Origin: Lichenostomus cassidix
Taxonomy: Eukaryota > Chordata > Aves > Passeriformes > Meliphagidae
Direction of reading: 5' to 3'
Assembly (NCBI GenBank): GCA_008360975.2
Contig: CM039184.1
Span: forward strand, 40,681,797-40,745,796
DNA length: 64,000 nt
Below are positions 26,701 through 38,874 of the stretch, piece by piece (the first letter of the stretch is position 1; each line of letters starts with the position of its first letter). A model generated the notes under the pieces. The model was not told where the DNA came from and searched no databases. It saw nothing but the letters and a program-made list of their open reading frames with translations. A program made the translations under genes and the position numbers.

Positions 26701-29700
26701 CTTCTAGCCATGGACCACAATACCATAGCATTATATTTTATAAAGAGAAAGAAAATGGATCCCTGACCTGGAGAAGAGATAACACATTACCACCTGAAAT
26801 GTATTTTCAACACTTAACACATATTTTAAGGAATCCCAGCACCATCTTTTACTTGACTTGAACTGAATGCCATTACAGTCCTCTGCTCTGGGGATGCACA
26901 GAGGCACATGCTTAACTCATACTGTCACTTTCAAAGTTACAATGGGATAAAGTTAAAAAGCCTTGACCCATAGTCTGTCTCCCCTATGGCTGGAAGGGAA
27001 ACCTGAGGCCCTGTGAAGGTTTCTCTTCCTCGGACAAATACCTTATGGTGTGATAACTTCACAATGAACAACAAGGATAATGTTGCCACACAAGCAAACA
27101 AGACAAGACTTGATCCCTTCAATTCTAGTCAAATGTTCTCTTCAGCTGAGCCCTATTTTAATTAATCAGGGCAGATAAAATACACTGCATTGTAACTAGA
27201 ACAATGTCTTTTAAAGTGTTTTTTCAACTCCTCAACATGCCAATTCTGTTGAAAATGCTTTCACATCAAATAAGATCTATTCAGATTAAATGTATTTGAT
27301 ATCTAACAGCCAGGAGACTTGGGAAGTTGTGAACCTGATAACCTCAATCAAAACTTGATCACTACGTTAGTGCCCACTGCAGATTAGCAGTTTCAAACTG
27401 ATCTTGTGCAGGATAGGCAGAGTGGCCCATCAGAGCACATGAAATTCAGGGTGTTATTTAATGAAAAGACAGCATACATGAGTTAGTTTTTTAACATCCA
27501 TTGAACTTACCTGAGTGCACTCTGGGAACAAGCTTCCCTTCTCTCCTCTGCTCACCTTTCCCCTTTCCCTCCTCACTATGTTTAAGATGTCTGTCTAGAA
27601 GCTTGTCTATCCAGCAGTACAAGTCTAATAGTAATAGACACCAGTGAAGGGTGGTAAGAATGGTGCATGATAGATGAGTACCTAAGCCTTCAACTACATT
27701 GGGGGAGAAAATAATCTTCTTCTGCTGAATGTAAATCAGAGGGGGATTTCTTTTGTTCTCCATGACTGTGTTCTGAAATAGAATGTTTTAATTACTTCCA
27801 GTTGCCCTTTTGCTTTTTTTTTCTTTAACACCAAGCTGAGAAGGACTGTGGATCACACTGCTTGCTTGTACTGTATGCATGCTTCAATAAAGGCAGGTGA
27901 GAAACTCTCTTGATGGAAAACCTTTATTACTTTTCTATTAGGTGTTCCTTATCACTTCACCATCTAGTGTGTTGATCTCCCTGAAGGTCCCTTTCTAACA
28001 TAAATGAGATCACAGTAAGCTACTGACATGGAAAACTGCAAACTCTAGCCAAAGACAAGTCACAATCTCCTAGTGCCCTAATTCTTCTACCCATTAAATA
28101 GCAATAAAGACATTTCTTTATCTCAAAACTTCAGCAAGGGAGGTACAGAAGTGTCTTTTTTTCAAAGCACAGTTTGGAAAATGCCACATGATGATACAGG
28201 GGGCAGAAAGGAGTAGGAAAAAAAACAGAAGAAAGAGGAAATGACCTGCAGGAATATTAAGGAAACAGCGAACAAAAATAACTGACTAATTATACAGTAA
28301 TGACAAAATGAATGGAAGAAGAATTTATGATCCCTTGCAATTTGAACACTGCAGTCACTCAGTTCTTTCCACCCAACTCACAGGCAATTTTATTCCTATT
28401 TTTATCAACACTATATTGAGACAACAAGAAATATATATGAGGCAGGCAAAAGTATTTTTCAAAATCAGAGAGGGCAGAGAAGTAGATAAAAAAACAGATT
28501 TTTTTTTTCATTTTCCATCATGTAAAATGAGATGAAACAGAGACACAGAGAAAACAAACAGAAATAAAGTACTCAAAGACTTTGCATTCACTTTAAAAGA
28601 TTGGTTGAATTTTTCCTGTTTTATTTGTCAGGCTGCCTTTTCTCTAAAACCAACATTTTGTAAATACAGTATTTAGATGCAGGCTTTAACTACACTAAAC
28701 ATCTTCTGGTGCTATAGCTATCTCATATGTCCCTCTTGGCAGTGTCTTCACAAACAGATGGAGCATATGCTGACAAAGAAGTTATTGTCAAAAATAACCC
28801 AAATAACATACCTGTGTTTGCACTCAGAGCTTTGCTGACACATCAATTACAATTGATAAAGAACACAAGCCTTTCATACCCTGAGTTGAAATAACTACAA
28901 AAAAAAACTTAAGGCCATAGTGTCAACCCAGCTTTCAAAACATATTTTTTCACTCCATTTTTGCTTCTTTAAGTCCCCTGAAATTGCTTCCATGAATGAG
29001 CAAGAGCTAAATTAATAAGGCTTCTATTTCTCCCTTGTACTTACTGGGTTTCTAATACATTGAAGTCGCTCACTACACCTCAGCAGGACCTCTAGTCTAA
29101 AAATCTCTGAATTGCAAGAAAAAAAAATCTAGCTGAGAGAACCAGAAGCATCTCTCATAATTTTTACTGTGAAATAATACCTAAACACCACATACAAAAA
29201 AGCTAAGATGGGCAGAACCCAGCAAAATATTATTGAAATAAAACCAAGCTCTTCTTTAGGAAGAATCTGTGGGAAAAACATCCAGTATATATTTTATTTT
29301 CTCTACATTCAGAAGCAAGGGATGGTAGGCAGCCCTTATAATGTTTTCAAAATTACTGGGTAGCTTCAGTTAAGACTGATTATTTTGTTTCTCACCTCTC
29401 TGTCCTACATGCCTTTCAATATCCACAGTTCAGTTACTAAAAGGCTACTTGGTTCTTGCCTTTCTACTCCCCTGTTAAAACCTCAGTGTTTTTTCCTGAA
29501 GCTTTCCAAACAACCAGTGAACTTTCGTCACATAACAACCATACCTGAAAATTATCCTCCAGATTATGTATTTCTGGCAGCAGCAATAGTTAATTACAAA
29601 GAAGGTCTCTTTTGACTGTGGGACAAGTAGGTATGCAAGTAATAAATTGCTTATTTTGCTTAGACTATCACCATTACCTCCCACCCCGCATGCCCCCCCA

Positions 29701-30110
29701 CCAAATAATTTTTTTAAAAGCCTGAGAAAAAAAACTATGCATGAAACTTTGAGGATTGCTAAAAACAGGTTTGATGAAACTAAGATAAAATATGGGGTTT
29801 CACTGTATACTTAACTGCACTATAAAAATGCATGGATGTTGACCAGTCTAGAGTGGAGCCACTCAGCAGTAAGCGTTCACAAAATGCGCAGGATGTGGAT
29901 GTCAAGTACTTTGAACCAAGTGCTTCACTCTCAAATCCTCTTCTACATGTTTGTAAAACTACTATTGACACAGCCCAAGATACCAGGTTAACTCCAGCTA
30001 TTGTGAAAGCATGTTTTCAATGTTAAACCAAAGATTTTGGGTTCACCTGGTTTGTGCATTTATGGAAATATATTAATTTATTCATACATAAAACACTGTA
30101 TCGCACTTAC

Positions 30111-30425
30111 CAGATTTGGGGTTTATTGCGAAGAACCCCTGTGGATTTCCACTTGTAATTTTATAGGTTAATTTTTCACTTGAGCTAGAATCTGGATCAA
30201 ATGCCTCAATCTGAATGACAGAAACATCTTTAGGTGAGTTTTCCATGACTTCTGGGTAATAAACTGGTTCTGTGGTCTGAGGAGCATTATCATTAACATC
30301 CCCAACTTCTATGTAGATTTCAATGAAAGATGATAAGGGCACAACGCCTTGGTCTGTTGCATAAACAGTCAGCCAGTAATGTGAAGTAGTCTCACGATCC
30401 AGGTGATCTGCAGTCTCAATAATAC
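30111..30425 (-). CDS. FAT1: FAT1 exon 3: end of cadherin repeat 9, first half of repeat 10
   Basis: This 315-base exon has acceptor CTTCCTATTAAACAG and donor CTG|GTAAGT. Its first two bases complete a glycine codon begun in exon 2, then follow 104 codons and one base of the next glycine (residues 1090-1195). The start [11 protein letters not shown] supplies the LDRE signature of repeat 9. [19 protein letters not shown] is the calcium linker between repeats 9 and 10. [19 protein letters not shown] is the first strand pair of repeat 10, and [10 protein letters not shown] continues it. The match to human FAT1 is nearly residue for residue in this linker. It is separated from exon 2 by a 25 kb intron and from exon 4 by a 17 kb intron. 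Confidence 0.96.
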
Positions 30426-33400
30426 CTGTTTAATAGGAAGAAGGATAAATAGCAAATGCTCAATAAGTATGCACAAATGTGTAAAAACACAGTAAGCAAC
30501 AAGTTTAAATAAATTAATAAATCAAAATGAACACAAATTCAAAATAACCAATATTGATTCTACCACATGTCTTAATATACACACACAAATATATTAAGGG
30601 TAACCTGAAGTCACAAAAAATAAAATTACTCTAACAGTTTTCAGCAATTATGCATCACATAATAAAACATTTTACTACTTGATTTCCTTTCCAACATATT
30701 TTGAAATACATCAGACCAGTTATAGCACTATTCATAAAATCTGTTTTGCCTAAAAGATTAAATTAAATGTGTAATTCACAATCTTCTGGAACCTGAATGA
30801 CCCTCTTTAGTCATTAAAGTAAATTTTATAACATGTTAAACTATCTGGTTTAGATGCCTAACTCTTGAGCTCTTTACTATTATTCACATTAATAAGCAAC
30901 TACTTAAATGTGAAACATTTTTATCTGTGTGCCCACATGAATTATTTGACTGAACTTTCTTAATGCGTTGATTTATGTTCACTCAGAAATGTCACAGAAA
31001 AGAGAAGTATAACAGAGCTAACCTTTGCAGCATTAGGACTAACCAATGGCTGCCATTACCCTGGAAACAGAAGGCAGCAAAAAAGGAGCAAAAATCTGCC
31101 CAATCTTACATGCATAAAATAAATTACCAAGTAAGGAACAACTATACAATTCACAAACTTAAAAAGCCGTCTGCTGAGCCTACAGATTGTCTAAGCCAGA
31201 ACTGACTAAAGAACTTACCCACTGTGAAAAAATACAACTTTATTTTTATAAGCAGCTTACTCTACAGGTACAGCCATACTATGCACGTGTCAAAAGGGCA
31301 TATGATGTGGTGTAACTCGTGTGATGGGGGATGAATATTAAATAGATTCACAGAGCCATGGCACAATAAATCTTTACACTTTCCTTTTCCTGATCCAGTC
31401 ACTCCTAGGTGTCTGATTTGAGATATTTTCTAACTAGAACTTAAAATCAACCTGATACACGTCAGAATGAGGAACAGAGCAAGCCCTTGCAACCATTTAA
31501 GTGGAAATTTCGAAGGGCTTTGTCACAGCTCTTACTACTTCTTATACACTCACACACCAGGCCTGAACGGGACTGGAGCCAAGATGAGTCAAAATGTCAC
31601 CATGACAGCGAGGTCTGGACTCTGGAGAAAGCCACATAATGTGACTGTGCATGGCGTGGCACTTCTACTGAGCTCATTTACTTCATACAGACACATACAT
31701 ATGTACATGCATTAACATATTCACACCATCAGTAAAACAGGGACCTCAGTAAAACTATGCTACTGTTTTCACAGGAGTTTTTCAGAAAAGGAATTAACTC
31801 TAGGTATTGTGTCCTTCACACACTACAGACACATTTTTTAAACACATCAGACTGACTGAGCAAAATATTAAGGAATTACCTCATTTCTTCATTAATTTCT
31901 TTGCCTTGTGGGAAGCTGTATAAAGGTTTAGGTTTCCATGATAGTTTAAAATTTTAAGATGTCAATAAGATCACTTCAGAAGGGCTGGAGGGGATTGAAA
32001 CTGATGCTTAGACCAGCAAATTCCCATACATAGCATTTCAGGCAACACAGCACTTCAGAACCACCAGCAGATGTCAGTGTGGAAATTGGTTTAATATAGC
32101 ATCAAGGGCTACAGAACTGGGATAAAAAGGAGGGGCACTGCAATTTCAAAATACATATGAATTACATGCAGTCTATAAAAGTTTTTCTGAAAGTAAACTA
32201 CCGACCTTATAATTTCCTTTTTTATTTTTTGCAGAACAACATCATCAACAACTAAGTGTTAAGAAATACTGATAATTTCACATTTCCAGTCTCTCTGCCT
32301 CAGTATTTATATTTTGTTTGATGGCAGTTTTACTATTAAAACAAAAAAGTAATACTATCCAGTAGTCACTGGATTTGTGCACTGGTTACCTGAATAGTTT
32401 CTGCATAAGTTTGCTTTTAAAATTGGACACAGCCTTGAGCACTCAGTTACCCAGATTCTCCTTTTCTAACTCATGGCACACTTTTTGCAAGGACCTACTT
32501 CAGCCAGGAGACTTGCTTGAGAGTAAACAAATTTGTTACCTACTGTGGTCTCACTTCTTAATCTAAATGCTGGATGTAGCATACAAGCACTGAAGTCTGA
32601 GTTGACTCTAGGTATGCCTTGGAAAACTCTGTAAACTCTTCATGTCCCACCAAAAAGAAGACTGGACTGTATTAATTCCCTTCTAGCAAGGGTTCCAGCA
32701 ATGCTGCTCTACTGTTTGTGATTTGTGCTGAAAAGAGCAACTGTTTTCATTTCACACGTCCCACTTACTAACCAGTAGCTGCATCACAAGCGGCAGATTA
32801 ATTTTAAGATAGCCTTGACTGATTTTAAAGAAAGATAAAAAGAGACTTGTGGAAATGGAGCTCACTTCCTGCAATCTGCTCACCTGACATTTACAAATTC
32901 TATCTCCCTAGTTATCAAAGCCTACCTCAAGGAAAAAGATGACTGAAGCTATTTTGCTTTTGTAGAGTAACAGTTCTCAAATGTCCACTCCCTTAAGTCA
33001 CATCCTTCACAAGGGAAGAAGAGTAAAAAAATACCACACCCAAAAAGCAGTATCTCGAAAAGAAATATGTGAAAAGACTTGCAGTATGATACAGCGCACA
33101 TAGGCAACTTTTGATTAAATTTTAATTTCTAATTAGATCTGCATATATAATGTTATTTCTGTATATTTTACATATACTTTGCAGAGAGTTCAGTAAAAGG
33201 TTTAGAATCTGTCTGATCATCTGACCACTGAGTACATCATGTAGCACAGACAGCCCAGTGGGGTACTCTGGTTTTCAAAATGTCTCTGATTTTTCACAGG
33301 GCCACTCACACTGCAAGTATGCATTAGTCAAAGTAACAGGAAATCTCATAAATTTTCCATTTCTCTCATGTTTCTCAGCCAACTGATCTTAAATTTTGGG

Positions 33401-33631
33401 GTGAGAATTTTTTCTTTATGTGGCCTTTATAATTTCAATCTGAAATATACAGCATCCAGGAAAACATTTTGATGATCAGTCAGCTATGCAAAACTGTCTA
33501 CCTAACTGTTTAACACTAATCAACAGATGAATTCCTGAATGGACCTTTTTTTTTTAAAGGCACAAAGGACACAGTTTAAAATAGATGCAATAGACAGGTA
33601 TGAGTATTCAAGTTGGAAAACGTGTATTTGT

Positions 33632-33783
33632 GGATGCCACACCCCTGGAAGTGTACAAGGCCACTTGGATAGGTCTTTAAACAACCTGGCCTAGTGAAAG
33701 GTGTCCCTGCCCATGGGCAGGGAGTTGGAACTAGATTATCTTTCAGGTTCTTTCCAACTCAAACCATTCTACAATTCCATGAC
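33632..33783 (+). mobile_element. CR1 LINE 3' terminal fragment
   Basis: This short CR1 tail contains CCCCTGGAAGTGTACAAGGCC, CAACCTGGCCTAGTG, GTGTCCCTGCCCATGGGCAG, GTTGGAACTAGATTATCTTT and TTTCCAACTCAAACCATTCT, ending near TTCCATGA. It has the same CCCATGGCAGG subfamily signature as the larger copy at 21.9-22.8 kb. It lies in FAT1 intron 2, antisense to the gene. Confidence 0.93.
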
Positions 33784-34302
33784 TACTAGAGACAAGGCCT
33801 CACAGGTAAATGTACAACTTTGACAATATCAAAAATGAAGACTTTAAATAATATTCCTCCATCATTAAAGCTATGCAAAATGGAACAGGAAGATAGGGAA
33901 CAAAAATTTCCCTTCAGCCTTGACACACTGAGGGGTATGGAGGAGAGGCCACCACACCTAATTCTCCTCATTGCTCGAAGCTGCAGGCAATAGCAAGGGA
34001 AGGGACAACTGTTCTATTAATATGACTCAGCTTTCTCCCTGGCGTTTCAACCCAGCAATAAAATGGAACAGATACTAAGCCAGCACACATCTAGGGGTGG
34101 GGTGAGGCTCTGACAATCAAAACTTGAATTTCTTCTGGTTCTGCATCAGCGTTTGTGTCACAAAACACAATCAAAACTAAAAACACATATATATATTAAG
34201 TACTTCCGTTTTTTTCTCCACCCCTTCAACAACCTCACCTTACATCAGTAATTACAAAACACCGTCCTATTGTCAATACTCTAGTTGAAATTGCTCCTGC
34301 TT

Positions 34303-34345
34303 AAATCAGGAAGGATTTAGTTTAACACTAAATCTCTCCTGATTT
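34303..34345. repeat. Imperfect 19-base inverted repeat
   Basis: The arms at 34303-34321 and 34327-34345 are separated by TTAAC. Seventeen Watson-Crick pairs, one G-T wobble and one mismatch form the stem. It lies in intron 2. The 5-base loop is short for a microRNA precursor. Confidence 0.85.
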
Positions 34346-37300
34346 TGCCTATGAGAGCACTCATAGCTTCATCTCAAATTTCTATGCAATAATAGTGAAT
34401 AAAAGTGTGTGAAAACTTCAGCAGTCTACTATACCTTCTAAGGAGCACAAGATCAAAGAATTTAACTGATTACCTTTTTTTAAACAAAGATAGTAATCAT
34501 TCTTCTACCAAATCACAGGACTAGAACCAGTCATTAAAGTACCATTGGTCCATGTGTCAATTTCTGCTTCTGCAAATGTTGACTACAGTGGCCTATTTTA
34601 CATATTAGGTCAGCATACGACTGTATGCTGCCTGAAAGCCAGCTCTCAGCACTCGTGGAGTTGATAAATTCTAGTTCCAGTGGCTCTAAAGACAATAGAG
34701 AGAAAACTGATAGGAACTCCTATATCAAACAGAAATAATAAAAGAATCCAGTAAGAGTTAATTTGTTTTACTCTTGCAATCATCTAGATCCATTAACCAT
34801 CAGTAATAAGTTGATCAAATCATCAGTTTCAACAGTTGTTTTGTCTCCTAGAAAGTATTTTTACTTGTTTCTTGAAGTGGTGCAAGGCACATTTAAGGAA
34901 TACACCTTAACTGCCTTTCTTGTAACTTCACTGCTGTAAAAGCTCCATCTCTGCTCTAATTCTTCGCCCATTCACAGAAAATCTTTAATCAGTAGGTTTC
35001 CCTTCCATTCTCTATGCTAAGGCACTGAGCTAATTTTGACTTTTACAAACCATTTGCTTTTTATGTAGCAAGACAAATAGAGAAATCTGCTGAAGTATCT
35101 TTCCCATGTACGGTAATCCCAAAGACTTGCAAACATTATTATTTAACACATACGGTGAATTGAGGATTTCAAAAACATTCTTCACCTGACTGGCTGTGCC
35201 ATCTTGAAGCCTTTCAGGTGGTCAGGATAAAAAGAAATTCAAATTCAGAGGGGAGTACAAAAGAGCTCTAATGAAATGTTTCTCAGTCATCTGCAAGAGG
35301 ACATCAGAACTGATTTTACAATACTCCTATGTCTGAAATTTTAGACTAGATTTTGTTCCCACTTGATGCAATAGGATTTTTCTATCAATTTCTTTAAAGG
35401 AAGGCAAAAGTCCTAAGTGACTACTGTACAATAGAATTTGGACAGAATTTAATGTGGAGGAACAGAATGGTTTGTGAACATAGCAATATATAGAAAAAGT
35501 CAGAATATTAACCCCACTCTCAACAAGAACCAACACTTCCTCCAATTTAAATCTCACAACGCAAATCACTGCAATCAAAGTCACTCTTAAAAACAAAAAT
35601 AAGCACAAAAATCCACCTCAAATCTGATAGTCTTACATATGCCAAGTATATCTAATTAACAAATGCTCAAACTATAATACTCCCAATTCCCAGGGATGAT
35701 CCTCCTTAAGTGTGCTTATCCATGAGAACTCTAATTAACAATATTAATGATTCTGTAATGGAAATTAAAACCTGCAATCATTTATCAGCAAAGCATGAAA
35801 ATGCAGTTTAGCAGAATTTGCCCCAGGAATGACATTTGAAACAAACTAAGAGAAATCCCTGGCCTGGAACATGATGCTTGAAATCTGATTACAAACTCAA
35901 TTAATCTAACTTCTAATAAGTTGGGCAAATCAAAAAGCTTCTCCAGCTGCTTTAAAACCTATTTGGGGGGCCAGGGGGAAAGCAATATTTTATGAATTGC
36001 ATGAACAAAAGTTTTGATCAAATATGACCTTCAACGAACAACCAATTCAAACCAAAGTTTTAAAAGCCAGTTGATTAAGCCTGTTATAAACCCAGAGGCA
36101 TGCAGTCCCTCAATGGCACTTGACCACCAGCACACCAACCCAGACTGCAACTGTCCTGAATTCTAAACAAACAGCAAGTCACTGCAGGGTAAATTACCAC
36201 TAAGGCCTGCACACTCTTTTGAATTACAGATAAAATTGCTCAGCACATACTGCACTTTACTACATCAATCTCTGCTACCTTTAGATAGGCAACATGTATT
36301 TTCCAGAAGTTATTATCTGAACAAGGGTCCAAAAGGACCCCAGCTACCCGAAGTTTACTGGCCAGTTTTTCTGGGGAAATTTCTGCTTTACGTTTTGTGA
36401 AACTTTGCTTAAGTTGTTAAAACAAAGAGTCACATCAGCCTCATTTATTAGTGGTTTGGTTAACCTCCTAAGTAAAGTCTTATTTAATATAATACCATCA
36501 CACTTTGTCTCCTAATGCCATACAATTCAGAACAAACAATTTTCAGGTTGTTACTAAAATCTCCACAATTGCCCAGCCAGAATAGGCCAGAAAAACAAAG
36601 GCATTTTATAAAGCTAGAATTTTCCACTTAACTTTTGATTTTTTGCCCAGCTCATCTTATTTAAAAAAGCATCTATTCTAACTAATACTTTGTCTCTTAG
36701 TGCAAGTTAATCGCAGTGCAGTTCTTCAAATCTATCCAAATCAAACACAGATGAACACAAATTACTTCCTATTCATCTCTTTCTAAATGCTCTATTTTTC
36801 CCAGATTTTCATCTTACATTATTACCTACCATGATATGATAAGCATTTTCCTGAGCTGTATAAATACAGATGCTATAGCAGAGAAGACAGCATTAAAAAA
36901 CCCAAAAAACAAACACACCCCCTCCCTAAAAACCCCCACCCACAAGAAACCAGGAAAGAGCATCTGCCATAGGAAAAGATGCAGTGCTTGTCTGCTTCTC
37001 AGCAGTCCCCAGAGGCCTTAAAGAAGAACACATCCATACTCTTTTGTCCTCCTTTTCCCCTTGAGTAACTTCTAGAGGCACAGTCAAATCAGGACAGTTG
37101 GCAAGTGCAACCCTGCGTGCTCCTGTGTGTTACACATGGGGGTTTTCTTGTTTGTTTGTTTTCCTCCACTTTATGATCGTTGTCAGAAATGCTAAGAAGA
37201 AGGAAGGTGACTTGAAAAAAAAAGTGTATTTATTAATAGCTATGGGATCCACCCACACAAGATAAAACAGACCACAGCAGACTAGAGCACACTATTTACA

Positions 37301-38821
37301 AGTACTACACCCATCTGTAATACTCAGTAAAAACCGTGGTTCTATTACTAATTGTGGCCAGTGTCATAGCTCAGATTCTTTCCACTTTTACAGCAATTAA
37401 AAAAAAAAAACAAACCTCTCTATCTGTTTTTCTGTTAACTTCTTAACTTCCTTCTGATAACTTCTGGCCACCACTATAATCTGACACTGGGGAAATGCCT
37501 TGAAGCAACAGTCACGACCCTACATACCATAAAGAGTTTTATAATTTGAAGGTTTTCAAACATGTAACCTATTGAACTCCGAAAAAAAAATTATTCTTTC
37601 CCCGAGGCCACTGCGCTACTGTAACTCAGGACTCTACCAAGCACCAGTGTTTAAGGGACAACTAAACCTTAAGCCTATCACGCTTCCAAAACAGCATCCA
37701 GTGTTAATGTCAACAAAATTTAATAGTATTTGATCACTCAAGTGTAATTAATAACCACTTGGTAAAACCAAAACAAAGACAGCACAATATCACAGCAGCC
37801 TTTATTTTACACAAAATAACTATCCTCAAGCACTGAAAATTTTACAAATGTCCTGCCATAGGAATAACAAACTATTCACTACTTAAAACATCAGCTGAAA
37901 AGACTGAAATCTCCATCCTGGTAACTCCATGAAACAATCTCCTTTTAAAAAAGGACAGGAATGAGATTCCTCTTGCAAAAGTGAAATGTCAGCTCATCCA
38001 CTCTATAAACACGGCAGAATGCCAAGAGAGGCACTGCACTCTAACTCTTGAAATATTAAAGACCTGTGGCAAGCAGTGTGAACTTTTTAAAAGTATATAC
38101 AATCTCTTTTTTCAAGAAAAGTAATATTTTTGACAAATAAGCTGAGCTGGAAAAGTTCCTTACTTTTATCGCATGTGCACTTTGAACAGATAGCATTACG
38201 CGATTACACCTCTACGGAACAAAGTGCAAAAGCCACCCAGAGAAATATGATTTGCTCTTCAGCTCCATTGCAATTTAAAGCTTATCACTGACAATGCCAG
38301 CTACTCGTATCAGACTTCTTCCATCTGAAGATTCACACAGACTAAACTGTACTGTTTCAGAGTACAAATAATCCTTGCTTGCAGCCCTGAAGGAGGGCAA
38401 AAAGTTTTAGCAACTATTGCTTGCCTTTGAATCACACATGAACAAGAGAAGTTCACCGCTTTTCATTCTCTCTTCTCCAGAAGCATTAATTGGGCAAAGA
38501 CAGAAAGACTGTAACCTGGCAACAAACCATCGATACTGAATTTTCCATACCTCAAAGAATTTGGGTAACTTGTCAGCAAACGTGTCTGAATAATACAAAT
38601 GTGCAAAACTGATAATTTGGTCTAGTTTGACATAGTTTACTTTTTCTTTTTCACCAGAAATTCTTCTGTTTTGCCTAAGCTGAAATGCAAATTAACATAT
38701 TCTGATATATTTTTAAATAATTTGTTGCTTTACCTTTTACAGTCATCCTGGTTAATTGCATTTTCATGTTAGGGGGAAAAAAAACAACCAAGCAACCAAC
38801 AATTTTCACATGTACCCCAAG

Positions 38822-38874
38822 AGTCTTTAGATAATATCTTTAGATAAAGACTTATTTAGATAATAAGTCTTTAG
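38822..38874. repeat. Compound direct and inverted repeat
   Basis: A perfect 12-base inverted repeat (TAAAGACTTATT at 38845-38856 and AATAAGTCTTTA at 38862-38873, loop TAGAT) is preceded by a direct copy of AGTCTTTAG (38822-38830, again at 38866-38874). It also carries further TCTTTAGATAA units. The sequence is AT-rich and lies in intron 2. Confidence 0.85.

Larger units (their letters stand above)
12791..30110 (-). other. FAT1: FAT1 intron 3 (17.3 kb)
   Basis: The boundaries are donor GTAAGT at 30110 and acceptor TTACAG at 12791. It contains the largest repeat of the window, a CR1 3' end at 21909-22790 running antisense to the gene, and a small CR1 fragment at 19916-19970. Homopolymer runs occur at 19208-19224 (T), 20625-20639 (A) and 24764-24778 (T). 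There is a short CA repeat near 23777-23789 and an inverted repeat at 17839-17865. I recognise no coding exon in the rest. Confidence 0.9.

Noticed and set aside
26937..27122. Signal-peptide-like minus-strand frame in intron 3
   Set aside because: The frame has no ATG start, no recognised domain and no convincing splice sites. A short hydrophobic run is expected by chance.
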